A stretch of 64,000 bases of DNA from Linum tenue (GCA_946122785.1 CAMGYJ010000011.1:34312513-34376512); one strand, 5' to 3'; numbered from the stretch's first letter, positions 22,464 to 33,100 are shown. The notes: generated by a model not told the origin, from the sequence alone. Translations and numbers: made by a program.

Positions 22464-23489
22464 ATGAACTCGCGGCGCTTCAGATTCATCCTTGCCGGTA
22501 TTCCTCTTCTCCAGTTGCCCTCGGCTGCCCGCACAGTCTCTAGTTCGTCGCAGTCCCTCCAGCAAGCAATTAGAACCGCAGTTGAGGAGAGGACCTATCA
22601 ACGAATCCCGGACCTTCTCGGTTCATCAAACGTCCCATGGCAGAACCCAAATCCTTTCTCCTTCCTTTCCACTTCCCCGCTACAGGTCAGAACTCAAGTT
22701 ATCGACGACATTTTGCAGTCGTTCATCCCTCTCAGGCCCCGCTCTCTCCCCAAGATTGTTTACGACTGTCTTCTCGCTTACACCCTTCAGAGTCCCGATC
22801 CCTTCCCCCTTGCCCTCGCTGTCCTCCAGCGCACCCTTCGTTCGGGTTGTTTGCCCGTTCCACAGACTCAGCTCTTCCTCTCTTCCGCCTGGCTTGCTCG
22901 CCGCCGGCTATCTCAGACAGTTGCAGATATTCTCCACGAGATGAGGTCGATTGGGTATGACCCTGATACTGGAACTTGTAATTATCTCATTTCGTCTCTC
23001 TGTGCTGTGGATCAATTGCCGGAGGCTATGAAAGTCTTAAAGGGCATGGCTCGAGCAGGTTGCGTTCCTGATTTGGAGAGTTATGTACCTGTGATTGGTG
23101 CGATGTGCGTCGTTAGAAAAACTGTTGATGCCTTGGAACTGCTGAAGGAAATGATGGTTACAAGTGGATTGACGCCACGGCAGGGAACTATAAAGAAAGT
23201 CGCAGCAGCGTTGCGAGCAAACAGGGAGATACGGACAGCATTTGAACTGATTGAGTTCTTGGAGAAGGAAAATTATGCAGTTGGGTTCGAGGGTTATGAG
23301 CTGGTTCTGGAGGGATGCTTGGACTGCAAAGAGTATATTTTGGGTGCCAAAGTAGCTATGCGAATGACAGAAAAAGGGTTTATACCGTATATTAAGTTCA
23401 GGCTGAAGGTTGTTCAGGGTTTGATTGATGCAGGCCAGTGGAAATTGGCTTGTGCAGTGAGACAAAGATTTGCAGAACTGAGTTCTTAG
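22464..23489 (+). CDS. Pentatricopeptide repeat protein, At1g06270-like
   Basis: This is an intact 341-residue single-exon ORF. PPR proteins are helical-repeat RNA-binding proteins that mostly act in mitochondria or plastids. The N-terminus (MNSRRFRFILAGIPLLQLPSAARTVSSSSQ) is rich in Arg and Ser and poor in acidic residues, as expected for an organelle targeting peptide. From about residue 150, 35-residue helical repeats are visible: DILHEMRSIGYDPDTGTCNY, VLKGMARAGCVPDLESYVPV, LLKEMMVTSGLTPRQGTIKK and AMRMTEKGFIPYIKFRLKVV. Length and order resemble Arabidopsis At1g06270, a short P-class protein; this name is from memory. No E, DYW or other C-terminal domain is present. The start lies only about 50-250 bases from LINE sequence, so its promoter region has been altered or replaced by a transposon. 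Confidence 0.85.
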   Translation: MNSRRFRFILAGIPLLQLPSAARTVSSSSQSLQQAIRTAVEERTYQRIPDLLGSSNVPWQNPNPFSFLSTSPLQVRTQVIDDILQSFIPLRPRSLPKIVYDCLLAYTLQSPDPFPLALAVLQRTLRSGCLPVPQTQLFLSSAWLARRRLSQTVADILHEMRSIGYDPDTGTCNYLISSLCAVDQLPEAMKVLKGMARAGCVPDLESYVPVIGAMCVVRKTVDALELLKEMMVTSGLTPRQGTIKKVAAALRANREIRTAFELIEFLEKENYAVGFEGYELVLEGCLDCKEYILGAKVAMRMTEKGFIPYIKFRLKVVQGLIDAGQWKLACAVRQRFAELSS

Positions 23490-24099
23490 CTTTGCATGCC
23501 TTGTTATTCGGCAGGTTTGCTGAAATAACAGGGCTTGTATTTTGCAAATTTGCAGCCAAATCAGAGTATGTGAATTGTGAAGTATCCAATCTTATCTTGT
23601 GTCATCGGTGGGGATAAGCAATCTAGTGAGGTTTTCATTGGTTCCGTTGATGGGAATGGAGTTCCTGAGTCTAGTTCAGACTCTAGGTTCGCTGTTGGGT
23701 CTGCTTTTACCACGGGTGCGGACTCTGAGAATAGTGTAGTGAAGACTAGAGTAGTAAATTGTCAACATCAGCCCGTGCTCCAAGGGGCAGGGAATGACAT
23801 TGGTGATGGATCGGAATATAGGCGGGAGAAGAACAGAATCAAACCTTTGCCTGCTAAGTTTGCTGGAAGTTTAGTTCAACATGGTCAACAAGGGAAGGGA
23901 CATGTGGAGAGTAGTAAGAAGTTATGGGAGAGAGGGCCAAGACTTGGAAAGAAAACTCTCATCCCAGCATGGAATCTGATTCTAGAAGCTCCGAAGTTGT
24001 TTTTACTCGAGGCCTTTTCTCGGTGACCAGCAATGGAAAACAGCATGAATCATCAGTGTATTAAGGTGGAGATCTCAATTAGCAGTCTGCCCTTTTTGG
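23490..24099 (+). other. PPR gene 3' flank with an unassigned ORF
   Basis: An open frame at 23577-24026 (149 residues, rich in Ser, Gly, Lys; for example RREKNRIKPLPAKFAGS) has no domain I recognise. Because LINE sequence in the same orientation follows, it may be the tail of a LINE ORF1. It could equally be 3' UTR of the PPR gene. Confidence 0.35.
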
Positions 24100-24780
24100 G
24101 AGCTTTCAATTAGCAGTTGTTGTTCGTGGATCTGGAAGAAGGTTCTCAAGACCAGAGATAAGGTGGGACATCTGATTACTTGCTGGAACAATCAGGTGTT
24201 CTGGAATGGCAAAAATATGCTGAAGTTTTCAGTGAAAATGATTTGGAATGATTTGTGGAACTCAGCTCGCAAAGTCCCCTGGTATTCATTGGTCGGAGGA
24301 CAGTATGGTGTGCCTAGGCATAGTGTCATAAGCTGGCTGGTCATCAAGGATAGAAAGTACTCTAGAAAAATTGAAGGCCTGGGGCAAGATCTCTGATGAC
24401 AGTTGTACACTCTGTGGGCTTGGACAGGAAACAAGAGAACACCTTTTCTGTCAATGTACCTACTCTAGAGCTGTGTTGCAGAGTTGTTTTCAGGCCATTC
24501 ACCTACAACGAGTATCTTTTCAGGCTGTTTGATCAGTGTTTGCAGTGGGCAGTTCTGAAGTTTGGAGGTAAGCAACCTTTCGCTAAAGGTTGGGAGGCTG
24601 CTATGGAACCTAATAACCAGCATGTTGTGGAGAGAAAGGTACAACAGGTGTCATGGTAAGCAAGGGCTAGAACCTTCTCTACTAGTACAGAAAATCGGAA
24701 GGGCATTTGAATTCATGTGCCTGGGAAATGCTAATTTGCAGGATGATTGTTTAGCAATTGGTCTGTGACCTGCAAAATTC
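24100..24780 (+). mobile_element. LINE 3' fragment with zinc-binding RT-associated domain
   Basis: FSVKMIWNDLWNSARKVPWY (24220-24285), then GVPRHSVISWLVIKDR, then in another frame CTLCGLGQETREHLFCQC (24407-24460) form the zf-RVT domain found downstream of RT in plant LINEs. WRERYNRCHGKQG near 24630 matches the conserved W-ERN-R-H stretch that follows it. Frames shift at least twice. No RT core is present, so this is a 5'-truncated and decayed piece on the plus strand. Confidence 0.7.
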
Positions 24781-24873
24781 TTGAATTTCAAGGTTGTCGT
24801 ATGAATGATGCTTGGGTGCATAAATAGTTCATTTATTCCAAAATCGGGAAACATGTTGACTATGTCCTTGCAG

Positions 24874-25112
24874 AGTACTTGCTGCTGCTGCAAAAAAGAT
24901 CAGGCAATCGAGATGCTGAAGGTAATAAGTTTCTGTATCACAGGTTGTTTAAAAGCGATGCTTTTAGCAGATGGTATTATAATATTTGGGTTCGGTTTCT
25001 CAGGTGCTAACGGAGTGGCTAAGAATGGAGCAGATAGTTCTAAGATAGGACGTACCATTCCAGATATATGTGTAATATGTCTCGAGCATGAGTACAATGC
25101 TGTGTTTCTCCG
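24874..25112 (+). pseudogene. SPL2/MUL1-like RING E3 ubiquitin ligase fragment
   Basis: Two exon-like segments are bounded by good splice sites, 24874-24921 (TTGCAG before, GTAATA after) and 25004-25112 (TTCTCAG before, GTAAGT after). The phases fit. They read about 15 residues (YLLLLQKRSGNRDAE), then GANGVAKNGADSSKIGR and PDICVICLEHEYNAVFLR. The last resembles the start of the RING of SP1-like/MUL1-type ligases, which in plants sit in plastid, mitochondrial or peroxisomal membranes. The next exon, which should begin with the CGH part of the RING, is not found downstream. The membrane-domain exons are not found upstream, where LINE sequence lies instead. It looks like a transposon-disrupted or transduplicated remnant. 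Confidence 0.6.
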
Positions 25113-25857
25113 GTAAGTAAGTATGGCGCCCATTTTTTACACATGCTTAAACAGTACAATGCTAGTGACTTTCAGCGGTTCCAGCAGATGGGATTCTATG
25201 TAATACATTGCCTTGTATGTCGTGGTCGTCGTTGTTGTTGTAGTTGGTTTGCTCTTGTCCACAACTCTTGAATCTTAACCCTGATTACTGGTAGTAGCTA
25301 GTAGTTGTTTTGCTGTTAACCCTTTCCCCTCTGTGTTCTTCCCCATCCACTACCATCATCATCTCGTGTGGTTTCTATATATTTGAATCACACACTTTAA
25401 TTCGTCTGGTTTCATATTTAATTAACCAATAGGAATCGCCATTTGGAATTAAGGAGCCGATGGTAGATCTCAAACTAAAAAGAGAAACAACTGAGTGGAT
25501 TACAGGAACCCAGAAGCGAAGAAAGAAATGAACTAATGGTGGAATATTCGTATGGAAAATGTTGGCTTGGCAATAGCATGGCAGCACTTCATCTGCGCTT
25601 TTTAACTTTATATATCGAGAGAGATCGAGAGAGAGAGAGAGAATTCGGTTTTGGGCGGGCAGGCAATGCATGAATGGGATGTGAGCTAACTGAGGAATCG
25701 AATCTGGCTGCCGCGAGACTTGTTGTTGCGTGTCTATAGTGAAAATAAAATGCATGTGGAGCTGCTTCCGCCTTAAGGCACATTTCCTACAATCCATTTT
25801 TTTTTTTTTTTTTTGTGGCCATCCTTAGAACTCAAGGTGATAGTTTCCAATGTCGTT
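25113..25857. other. Intergenic DNA with simple repeats
   Basis: It contains a GAGAGA-rich stretch (25617-25641) and a T run (25797-25814). No gene is recognised. Confidence 0.5.
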
Positions 25858-26170
25858 TGGTAAGCACGTAATGTAGAATTCATGTATTTGAAGAATTCAT
25901 GTATATTGTAGGTTGAGTTGTGAGAACTTGTGTAATATTAGAATGCATTGTTTGTTTGCATGAGTTCATGGTAGAACCCACATAATTTGGCATGAAATCT
26001 CAAATACTTTGGGTAAACCCAAAGCATTTGAGATATCATGGTCACATGAATTCTAGAATTACATGGTGCACCAATATCATGGTATCTGTCCAAAAATGAA
26101 ACAAGAAAAACAGTGAAATCACAAAGATAATGTAATCTTGTACAATGTCGTTTGCTTACCAAATGAAACA
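25858..26170. mobile_element. MITE-like inverted-repeat element
   Basis: Related ends occur in opposite orientation: CGTTTGGTAAGCACG at the left and CGTTTGCTTACCAAATG at the right. In the middle is a 15-bp stem with one mismatch around TTTGGGT-AA-ACCCAAA (about 26000-26031). Target duplication is not clear, so the class and exact ends are uncertain. Confidence 0.4.
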
Positions 26171-26731
26171 AGAAAACTTAACATTGATTATTTAAGTTTT
26201 CTTAGACTCTCTTTGTTGTTTTTTTTGTTTGTGCTCCGAAGCGTAGCTCCCACATTCCTCCTATTCTCGATCGTCGCGATTATCTTGATGAGCACTTAGC
26301 ATATGTACAAGCAGTGCACCGGACTAAGTTAACCCGTTAGTTCTCCAACGATCAAGTCAGGAGAGTTTCAGTCGATAAGTAAAGTCTTAACATGTTGGCT
26401 CCGTAATTAATGCAGCTTGTGCCCGAAATGTCAAAAGGAAAAAAAAGGAGAAGGCAGAGGGATCATTGAAAAATAAAACCTTTACCCTCATTAGTCCTCA
26501 AGAATCCGATACCATCCTGAACTGATGATGGCTGCCTCCCTCCTCCAGCTCCCTTTCGCAATTGGTGTCTATTGAAATCGTCAAAAAACCTAAACAGAAT
26601 GAGATCCCAATCATTTTTATCACTTGCTCAAAAAAAAAAATGGTAAGTTACATTTCGGCCCATATACTATTCACTTTCTTCAAACAAACCCATGTATTAG
26701 AAAACTTAGTAAGTTTAAGTCACTAGACAAT
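26171..26731. other. Intergenic, nothing recognised
   Basis: AT-rich sequence with an A9-10 run at 26631. There are no supported genes. Confidence 0.5.
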
Positions 26732-26734
26732 GTA

Positions 26735-27086
26735 GGGGTCGTTTGGAAGTTGCGATTGTTAAATAGATGTATTGTTGAGAATGCATGTATAATATTATGC
26801 ATGTATTGTCGACTTTGATGCATTGTAGAATACAACTTTTGGTTTGTGTGATTGTGTATGTCGCATCAGCTAAAAGCTGAGACAAAACAATCTCAACTCA
26901 ACAATCTCAACAATCACAACTAAAAGTTGAGATATAACAATCACTCAAAATGAGTGATAGTTTTGTCACATCACAGAAACAATCCATGTATTGTTTCTGC
27001 TAAAAAAACAAAAAAAACGATGCATTGTAAACAATACATGCATAATGACAATCTCAACAAAACTATCGCAACTTCCAAACGACCCC
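26735..27086. mobile_element. MITE, Harbinger/Tourist-like
   Basis: This is a 352-bp element with perfect terminal inverted repeats of about 22 bp, beginning GGGGTCGTTTGGAAGTTGC and ending in its complement. It is flanked by the 3-bp duplication GTA (26732-26734, 27087-27089). The GGGGxCGTTTGG-type terminus and 3-bp duplication suggest PIF/Harbinger, although the usual duplication is TWA. It has no coding capacity. Confidence 0.8.
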
Positions 27087-27089
27087 GTA

Positions 27090-27776
27090 GATTTTTTAAA
27101 CCACTCTCTCTGTGTTTTTTCTTCCACCTATTGGTTATTGCTTTGCGAGGATCCCACACTCTACCGAGTTCGACTCACTCAACATCTCTTGTGAGTATTA
27201 CATCTACCTATCCTCGAAAATCATCCTTTGGAAGGACAAACAAACCATCCCAACCTTAGCCTATTTAGTAAAATTCTTTCATTTTAAGAATAAAATGTTC
27301 AAGCACCTCGAACGAAAAAGTTCGCTATCATAGTATTCACCCAAAAAATGAAAATGATTCATTATCATCTTTAATGAGCCCACAACTTCACATTTAATTT
27401 GTGGCCAACAAGATTCTCACAAACTCCTCTTTACTCGTTGAGAATTTTCTTCTCACACATATTAGAACGACTAGAAACGTGATTATATATGAGAATTACG
27501 CCGGCCGAGATTGAAACGTCATCGGCACGCATTAACAACACTAGTGGATACTATGGAATTGAGTTTGTTTGGTTGCCCTCCTTTAGCGGATAAAAAGAAA
27601 ATAATTTTCCACCAAAGCGAGTCTGTAGATCGAGTGTGGGGCTTATATATCAGATCACAAAAGATGTACGAACAACTAGACGGAACTGTAATTCGAAAAA
27701 AATTACATAGTTGAGGGGGCTTAATTGTATATTTTTATAACATATGGGCCTACTCAAAGAAAGTGGGTATTTAGTA
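27090..27776. other. Intergenic, nothing recognised
   Basis: No open frame or repeat with support. Confidence 0.5.
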
Positions 27777-28362
27777 AAGGGGATTGCTATTCGTCGCCCT
27801 AAATATTCTTATTCGTCGCCCTAATTAAGATAATTTTACAGTAATGCCCTTAGTTTTTTTTTTCTTTCAAACACTTAAATCCTAAAATAATCACACATCC
27901 ACTCTCGCCGGATTCTGCCAACCTCACCGGATGCCCAATCGTCGTCATCAATGAAATTTGCTTCCCTTCCCTTCCCTGTATAAATCTTGGTCGTATAGGT
28001 TAGGCTTCTCGTAAGAAATATAATCATATATTAACATGAGATGACGAACCCCACTTTAAGAATTTCGTCATGTACTGCTAAATCCTCCTTCCTCCATTTT
28101 CCTTTTGCTCGACACCAATGGGAAGAATAGTAGCGGGGATCGGACGGCGGACAGGAGCAGTTCTTGGGCGGCGGCGGGGAGCAGTCTAGGGCGGCGACGA
28201 CGGTGGCGGCATTATTTTGCCAGATGTGAGGGTCGGGTACCTTGGGGTTGACGGATTATTTGGTAGGGTTCTGTTTAGAATTGGGGTTAGGGGTAAATAT
28301 GTCAATTTAGTGTGGTTTAGCGCGTTTTTTTTTTAAATTTTAGGGCGACGAATAGCAATTCA
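27777..28362. mobile_element. Mutator-like non-autonomous element (short)
   Basis: Left end ATTGCTATTCGTCGCCCTAA (then a second copy, TTCGTCGCCCTAATT) matches the complement of the right end, TTAGGGCGACGAATAGCAAT. The duplicated sub-terminal motif resembles the ends of the element at 30489-31917. The interior holds a GC-rich GGCGGCGG stretch (28140-28215) that may be captured gene DNA. A clean 9-bp target duplication was not seen, so the exact ends are uncertain. Confidence 0.6.
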
Positions 28363-28480
28363 TAATGGGTCAAGAAGTCACTACTTAATCTATTAAAAAA
28401 TAGATCACAATGTGTTGCTTGGAAGGTTTGCAATGAGTGATTATAAGGAATCTAATGATGGAGCACCCAAAACCAAACAC

Positions 28481-28488
28481 TATAAAAC
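28481..28488 (+). promoter_or_regulatory. TATA box of the 161-residue protein gene
   Basis: TATAAAAC within AACACTATAAAACGG lies 52 bases before the start codon at 28540, so the 5' UTR must be very short (roughly 20-30 bases). Confidence 0.6.
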
Positions 28489-28539
28489 GGCAGCAATCCA
28501 CTTCCAACCCTCTCATCCCATAATCAAAGAACTCACTCC

Positions 28540-29025
28540 ATGGAAAACAACAACTACTGCGGCCACAAAGGGTGCCCAGTGGTGAATCACATGTGCAGAA
28601 GGATTCACCGAGCTGCATTCGGCCATCAAGCTCCCCGCCGCAGTTCTGCCACGGCGGCGGCGGAATCACCTGTTCTCCCAACCACGATAAGGGTCATCAA
28701 CATCCAATCCAAACCACCACCGCAGCCACAACATAACAGAGCTGCTGCTGCTGTATCATTCGAGCAACCCAACGGCCACCAGAGGTCAGGGATCGACATC
28801 GAGGACAGGTTCAGCGATTACATCGGTCGCGTCAGGAAGAGGCTCAGGACGCTGTCCACCGCCGGAGGCGACAATCGCTACAACAACTATGAGAAGCGCA
28901 ATTCAGGGGTTGGGAGAGACAGCAAGTTCTCTGACTATATCAGTCATGTAAAGAACAAGTTCAGCCGTACCTCGACTACTTCAGCTGCTGCTGCTACTGC
29001 CAAACCCAGGTCATGGATCAAGTGA
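28540..29025 (+). CDS. Small plant-specific protein with paired FSDYI motifs
   Basis: This is an intact 161-residue single-exon ORF with a TATA box at a suitable distance and the start context CCATGG. It has two similar basic motifs, DRFSDYIGRVRKRLRT (about residues 89-104) and SKFSDYISHVKNKFSR (about 127-142). A Cys- and His-containing N-terminus (CGHKGCPVVNHMCRRIH) and Ser/Ala/Pro-rich linkers surround them. No signal peptide or membrane segment is visible. I recall small plant proteins of unknown function with similar FSDYI-x-R-x-K stretches but cannot name the family, and assign no function. Codon use is gene-like. A Mutator-like element ends about 180 bases upstream and another begins about 295 bases downstream, so the gene sits in a short clear island. 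Confidence 0.75.
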   Translation: MENNNYCGHKGCPVVNHMCRRIHRAAFGHQAPRRSSATAAAESPVLPTTIRVINIQSKPPPQPQHNRAAAAVSFEQPNGHQRSGIDIEDRFSDYIGRVRKRLRTLSTAGGDNRYNNYEKRNSGVGRDSKFSDYISHVKNKFSRTSTTSAAAATAKPRSWIK

Positions 29026-30852
29026 TGGATCGATCGACTTGGTACTACTTGCGTTCATTTGAAGTTGATTCCCTTTGTCCCCTCGTTGCTATTGTGTATT
29101 ATGGTCTTGATTTCTATCATCTTGTTAATTTGTGTGCTCAATCGATCTCCTTCCTTAACGGATTTACCCCGGAACAATATCGGCTTGGTTGTTTCTTTTT
29201 TGCATCGATATATACTATACTAGTTTAGTGCCTGCCGGTTGCCCGTGTTGTCGATAATTTCAATGTAATATATTTATATTTTTGTATTTTAATTTTATAT
29301 ATAATCCTCTTAAATTGTAGGGCTAATACCACTACAACACCCGAACTATGACAAAAATGTCACTTGTGTCCTATTCTTTTCAATATTTCATTTCTATCCT
29401 GAACTAGTTTTCCGTTAATATTGACTGGCTTTGACCGTTAGTATTTAACAGAAAGTTTAGTCAACGCTGACGTGGCATCTGACATGAAATTTTAAATTCA
29501 ATTATTATTTTTAACCAAAATTAATAAAATTACAAAATATAAAATAAAAAAATAAAAAAACTTATACGTTCCATCTCTCCTCTTGTCCCTCTCTCCTCTC
29601 CTCCCTTCGACGATTCCCCTTATTCAACGAACAGCTTCGTCGCCCAGAACTTCTTCGAGGATGGAATCGATGTTGTTCTCCTTCCTCCACCGCAGGGTCT
29701 TCCTCGACTATGACAAAGCCCTATGCCCCCTGTCCTGAGTGTTGGAAATCGATCGAGAAGAACGAAGTCGGAGTCGGGCTGGGGTCCGGAAGAAGAATCG
29801 AGATTGGGATTGAAGGATAAAGTTAGGGATCTGAGATTTCAGATTTGGGTATGCAAATCCAAATCCGAGAAGAAAGTTAGAGAGGCCTAACTGGCAGCGG
29901 CGAAGAAACCTGGGTCGGTGGATTTGTGGGAGAACTCAATTGAAGGGATTGAGAAGACCAAATTCTTGATCTTGGTAGATCTTCTCTACTCTGAACCTCC
30001 AGTGATGAACGCACTAATCCTGAATCATCGTCCTCGACGCGTGGTTGCAACAATAGCTAACAGTCTAGTAGCAACCAACTACTTCGCCAACGAAAACTTG
30101 CTCGGATTCGACGGGTTCTTTGAGTTGATTCTATAGATCTAGGTCTTTTGAGAGGCACTGATCGCAGGGAGGGCAGAAAGCGTAGGGTGGGGGAGGGGAC
30201 TTCTGAAATTCCTGCAAGCACTTTAGAGACTTTGGAAATTCCGGCAACAACAGCCGCAATCTTCTTTTTACCAGCTTAATCATCGACTCCAAAGAGCCTC
30301 TGCCCTGGAGACGAAGACCTCTAACCCCTATTAAGTAATTTTTTGTTTTTATTTTTAGTAATTTTGTTGACGTGGCGTCTACGTGGATGCCACGTCAACA
30401 AAAGTCAATATTACTTTGACCACCATCCGGTCAACCGTTATCTTTAATAGTCAATCATCAGGATACAAGTGACACACAAATATAATACTGAATCGCTAAA
30501 TGTCGCCCTAAGAATTGCTAAATGTCGCCCTAACTTACAATTCAATTTACCTATATACCCTTAATGAAAATTCAAAAAATAGGCCAACCAAACAGCCCTT
30601 CCACCTTCTCCCTCTGCAAAATCATCCCGCTGCCGGAGACCCCTTCATCCCGCCGCCGGACACCCTCTGCATCCCGCCGCCGGAGACCCTCTGCATCCCT
30701 CCGCCGGCCCGCCAAGTTGCCGCCGCGGCCAGTCGCCGCTCGTCCCGCCGACGCCCGCCAATCGCCGCTCGTCCCGCCGCCCGCCTCGTCCCGTCGCCGC
30801 CCATCTCGCGCTCCACAGTCGCGCCGGAGAAGAAGAAGGTAAAAAAAAAAAA

Positions 30853-31050
30853 AAATTCAACCGCAGTCAAACCGCGGTTAGACCGACGGTCAACCGCGGT
30901 CAACGCGCGGTTGAACCGACGGCTGACCGCGGTCAAAGGGCGATTGACCAATGGTCAAACCGCGCTTTAACCGCGGTCAGCCGTCGGTTCAACCGCGCGT
31001 TGACCGCGGTTGACCGTCGGTCTAACCGCGGTTTGACCGCGGTCGAATTT
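30853..31050. repeat. Near-perfect 97-bp foldback
   Basis: Two arms of about 97 bp, made of CCGCGGTCAA-like words, are inverted copies. Only about five mismatches separate them and the spacer is three to four bases (TTGACC-AAT-GGTCAA at the centre, 30944-30958). A transcript in either direction would fold into one long hairpin. Confidence 0.9.
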
Positions 31051-31456
31051 GTTTTTTTTTTAAATTCTGTTTTTTAATATTCTGTGTTTAAATAAATGTT
31101 ATTAATAATAAAAAATTAGTTATATGATATAAAAATTTAAAAAACATTTTCGATAAATGTTAATTAATGATAACAAATTTAAAGAACATAATAAAAAAAC
31201 TAAAAATTTTAATAATCAAAATTTAAAAGTAATTCGTTTATCTACTTAATTATTAATAATTTTACCTTGATTAATTATTTACTTTTATGTAAATAATGAT
31301 TACATAGAACGTAACGTAAATAATGATTACATGGAAATCTTAAATTAATTACTTTATGTACTCTATTATTAATAATCCATTATTAATAATTCAAACGAAA
31401 AAATCATAAATCATATAAAAAATAGAAAATTATTCAACGAAAAAAAACCCAAAAAA

Positions 31457-31682
31457 TGCCCAACCGCAAGTGACCTGCGGTTGGACCATGGCTGGACCGC
31501 AAATCACTTGCGGTTGTACCATGGGTGGACCGCAATTGACTTGCGGTTGGACCATGGGTGGACCGCAATTGACTTGCGGTTGGACCATGGCTGAACCGCA
31601 GGTGATTTGCGGTCCGGCCATGGTCCAACCGCAGGTCATTTGCGGTCCAGCCATGGTCCAACCGCAGGTCATTTGCGGTTCA
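31457..31682. repeat. 33-bp tandem repeat array
   Basis: About six and a half units, with CCATGG at 31486, 31519, 31552, 31585, 31619 and 31651. Each unit contains ACCGCAA...TTGCGGT inverted words. Because the period is 33, frames stay open on both strands (11-residue peptide repeats), which explains the apparent ORFs here. Confidence 0.9.
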
Positions 31683-33100
31683 CTTTTTTTTTTTTTTTTT
31701 CCGTTTTTCAGTTAATGTATTTACCTCATCGGAGTCGCTACTCCGACGATATCGGCTTCAAAACGACGATGATGGATTTTTCTCTCCTTAGATAGTGTTT
31801 TCCAAGTGGTGTTTGTTTGATAAAGGGAAGGTAAAGAAGCTAAGGGGGTAAAAGTGTAACTTTGATTCTTTTTAGGGCGACCTTTAGCAATTTTAAGGGC
31901 GACCTTTAGCAACTCCCATATAATACACCAGGACACAAATGGAATATTTGAAAAAATAGGACACGTGGTATTTTGATCATAGTTCGGGTGTTGTAGTTGT
32001 ATTAGCCATAAATTATATAAGAGCTCATCTATTGCAAGTGTCTCTATAGCTACCTCATCAATTTGCATCCTCATCGAATTTGCACTCTCGATTTTGCACC
32101 CCTTCTTGTTGCCAAACATAGTGTAAAGACAACTTATCGCTTGTATAAGTCGTCTAAGCAAATACTTCATTCAAATTTCGAGTACCACTTAAATTCTACG
32201 CAACAATATATGCTTAATAGATTATATTCACTATAGTGGAAGTGTAACGAATAGGGGTGGGAAACAGTGCGATTGCGGTTAACTGAACCGCAATTTACGG
32301 TTAAACGCAATCGCAAACTACCCATATTAACCAACCGCGTTCGGCACGATTAGCGGTTAACCAATAATCGCAAAACACGGTTAACGGTGCACCACGGTTA
32401 CTGGAGGTAAAAATCGAATCAACCGCATCTGCGTACCAAACCGTGGTTAAGCAAAAAACCGCATACAACCATAGGGCAGCAGAGCAGATGTGGAGACTGG
32501 AAGTGGAGATCGACGGGCGACGAGTAGGGTGTGGAGAGCGACGAGCAGAGAGTGTAGCCTGAGTCAGCAAACAGAGCAGGCCGACGAGCAGAGAGGTTAT
32601 GAGAAGAGCAGTCGAGCAGAAGCAGACGCGAATGTCGCGCCGGCGCCGCGGCGCCACCTTGAGTAAGCGGGGCGACATCAACATAGTGACAAGGGCAGGG
32701 ACGACAACGGGGGGATTTGTGGTCGTCGACGGCGGGAGGGGTAGCTTGGTTAGGGACTTAGGGTTTTCACTTTCAGTCTTTCAGTTTCAGAGTGGGTCTA
32801 GGAACTAGGAAATGGAATTGCCAATTGCAATTCGCATTTCGCAAAGCCGAAGGGGGAAGGGGCCGGGTCAGGTTGGGTCGGGTAGGGTTGGGGTTTGTGA
32901 CTTTGGGCTGGACTGGAAATTGATTGGGCTAATTTTTCGCGGTTAGCATTGCGGTTAGAGCTATTTGCGGTTTCGGTTGCGGTTAAATTGCAAACCACAA
33001 AACAACCAATATCTCTAACCGCGACCGCAAAATAGGTTGTTTTTTGCAGTTTGTAGTTAACGAATAACCGCGCAATTTCTGTGCGGTTATCAGTTTAATC

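Larger units (their letters stand above)
30489..31917. mobile_element. Nested Mutator-like element with foldback and 33-bp repeats
   Basis: It is flanked by perfect 9-bp duplications ATATAATAC (30480-30488, 31918-31926). Each end carries two tandem copies of TTGCTAAATGTCGCCCTAA or a close variant, facing inward. The interior has a C/G-rich low-complexity stretch (30600-30835), a large foldback (30853-31050), AT-rich DNA, and a 33-bp repeat array (31457-31682). Open frames on both strands in the GC-rich parts reflect composition and repeat length, not genes. Confidence 0.85.
29320..32008. mobile_element. Mutator-like non-autonomous element containing a nested one
   Basis: Terminal inverted repeats of about 30 bp (GGGCTAATACCACTACAACA at the left, the complement TGTTGTAGTTGTATTAGCCA at the right) lie between TAAATTGTA (29311-29319) and TAAATTATA (32009-32017). 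These are 9-bp target duplications differing at one base. Such features define Mutator-like elements. A second element (30489-31917) is inserted in it. The outer interior (29580-30330) has mixed C/T-rich DNA and a small open frame (29918-30136) with no recognised product. Captured host sequence is possible but not identified. Confidence 0.8.

Noticed and set aside
22492..22960. Overlapping Ser/Pro-rich frames inside the PPR gene
   Set aside because: They are out-of-frame readings of the PPR coding sequence with biased composition.
31430..31715. Repetitive peptides of the GPQxTCGWTM type on both strands
   Set aside because: They arise from a 33-bp tandem repeat in a transposon. The period being a multiple of three keeps frames open without coding.
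32301..32684. 127-residue minus-strand frame inside the outer hAT element
   Set aside because: It has no domain and lies in terminal-repeat-like CCGCAA words. It overlaps no promoter or splice signals.
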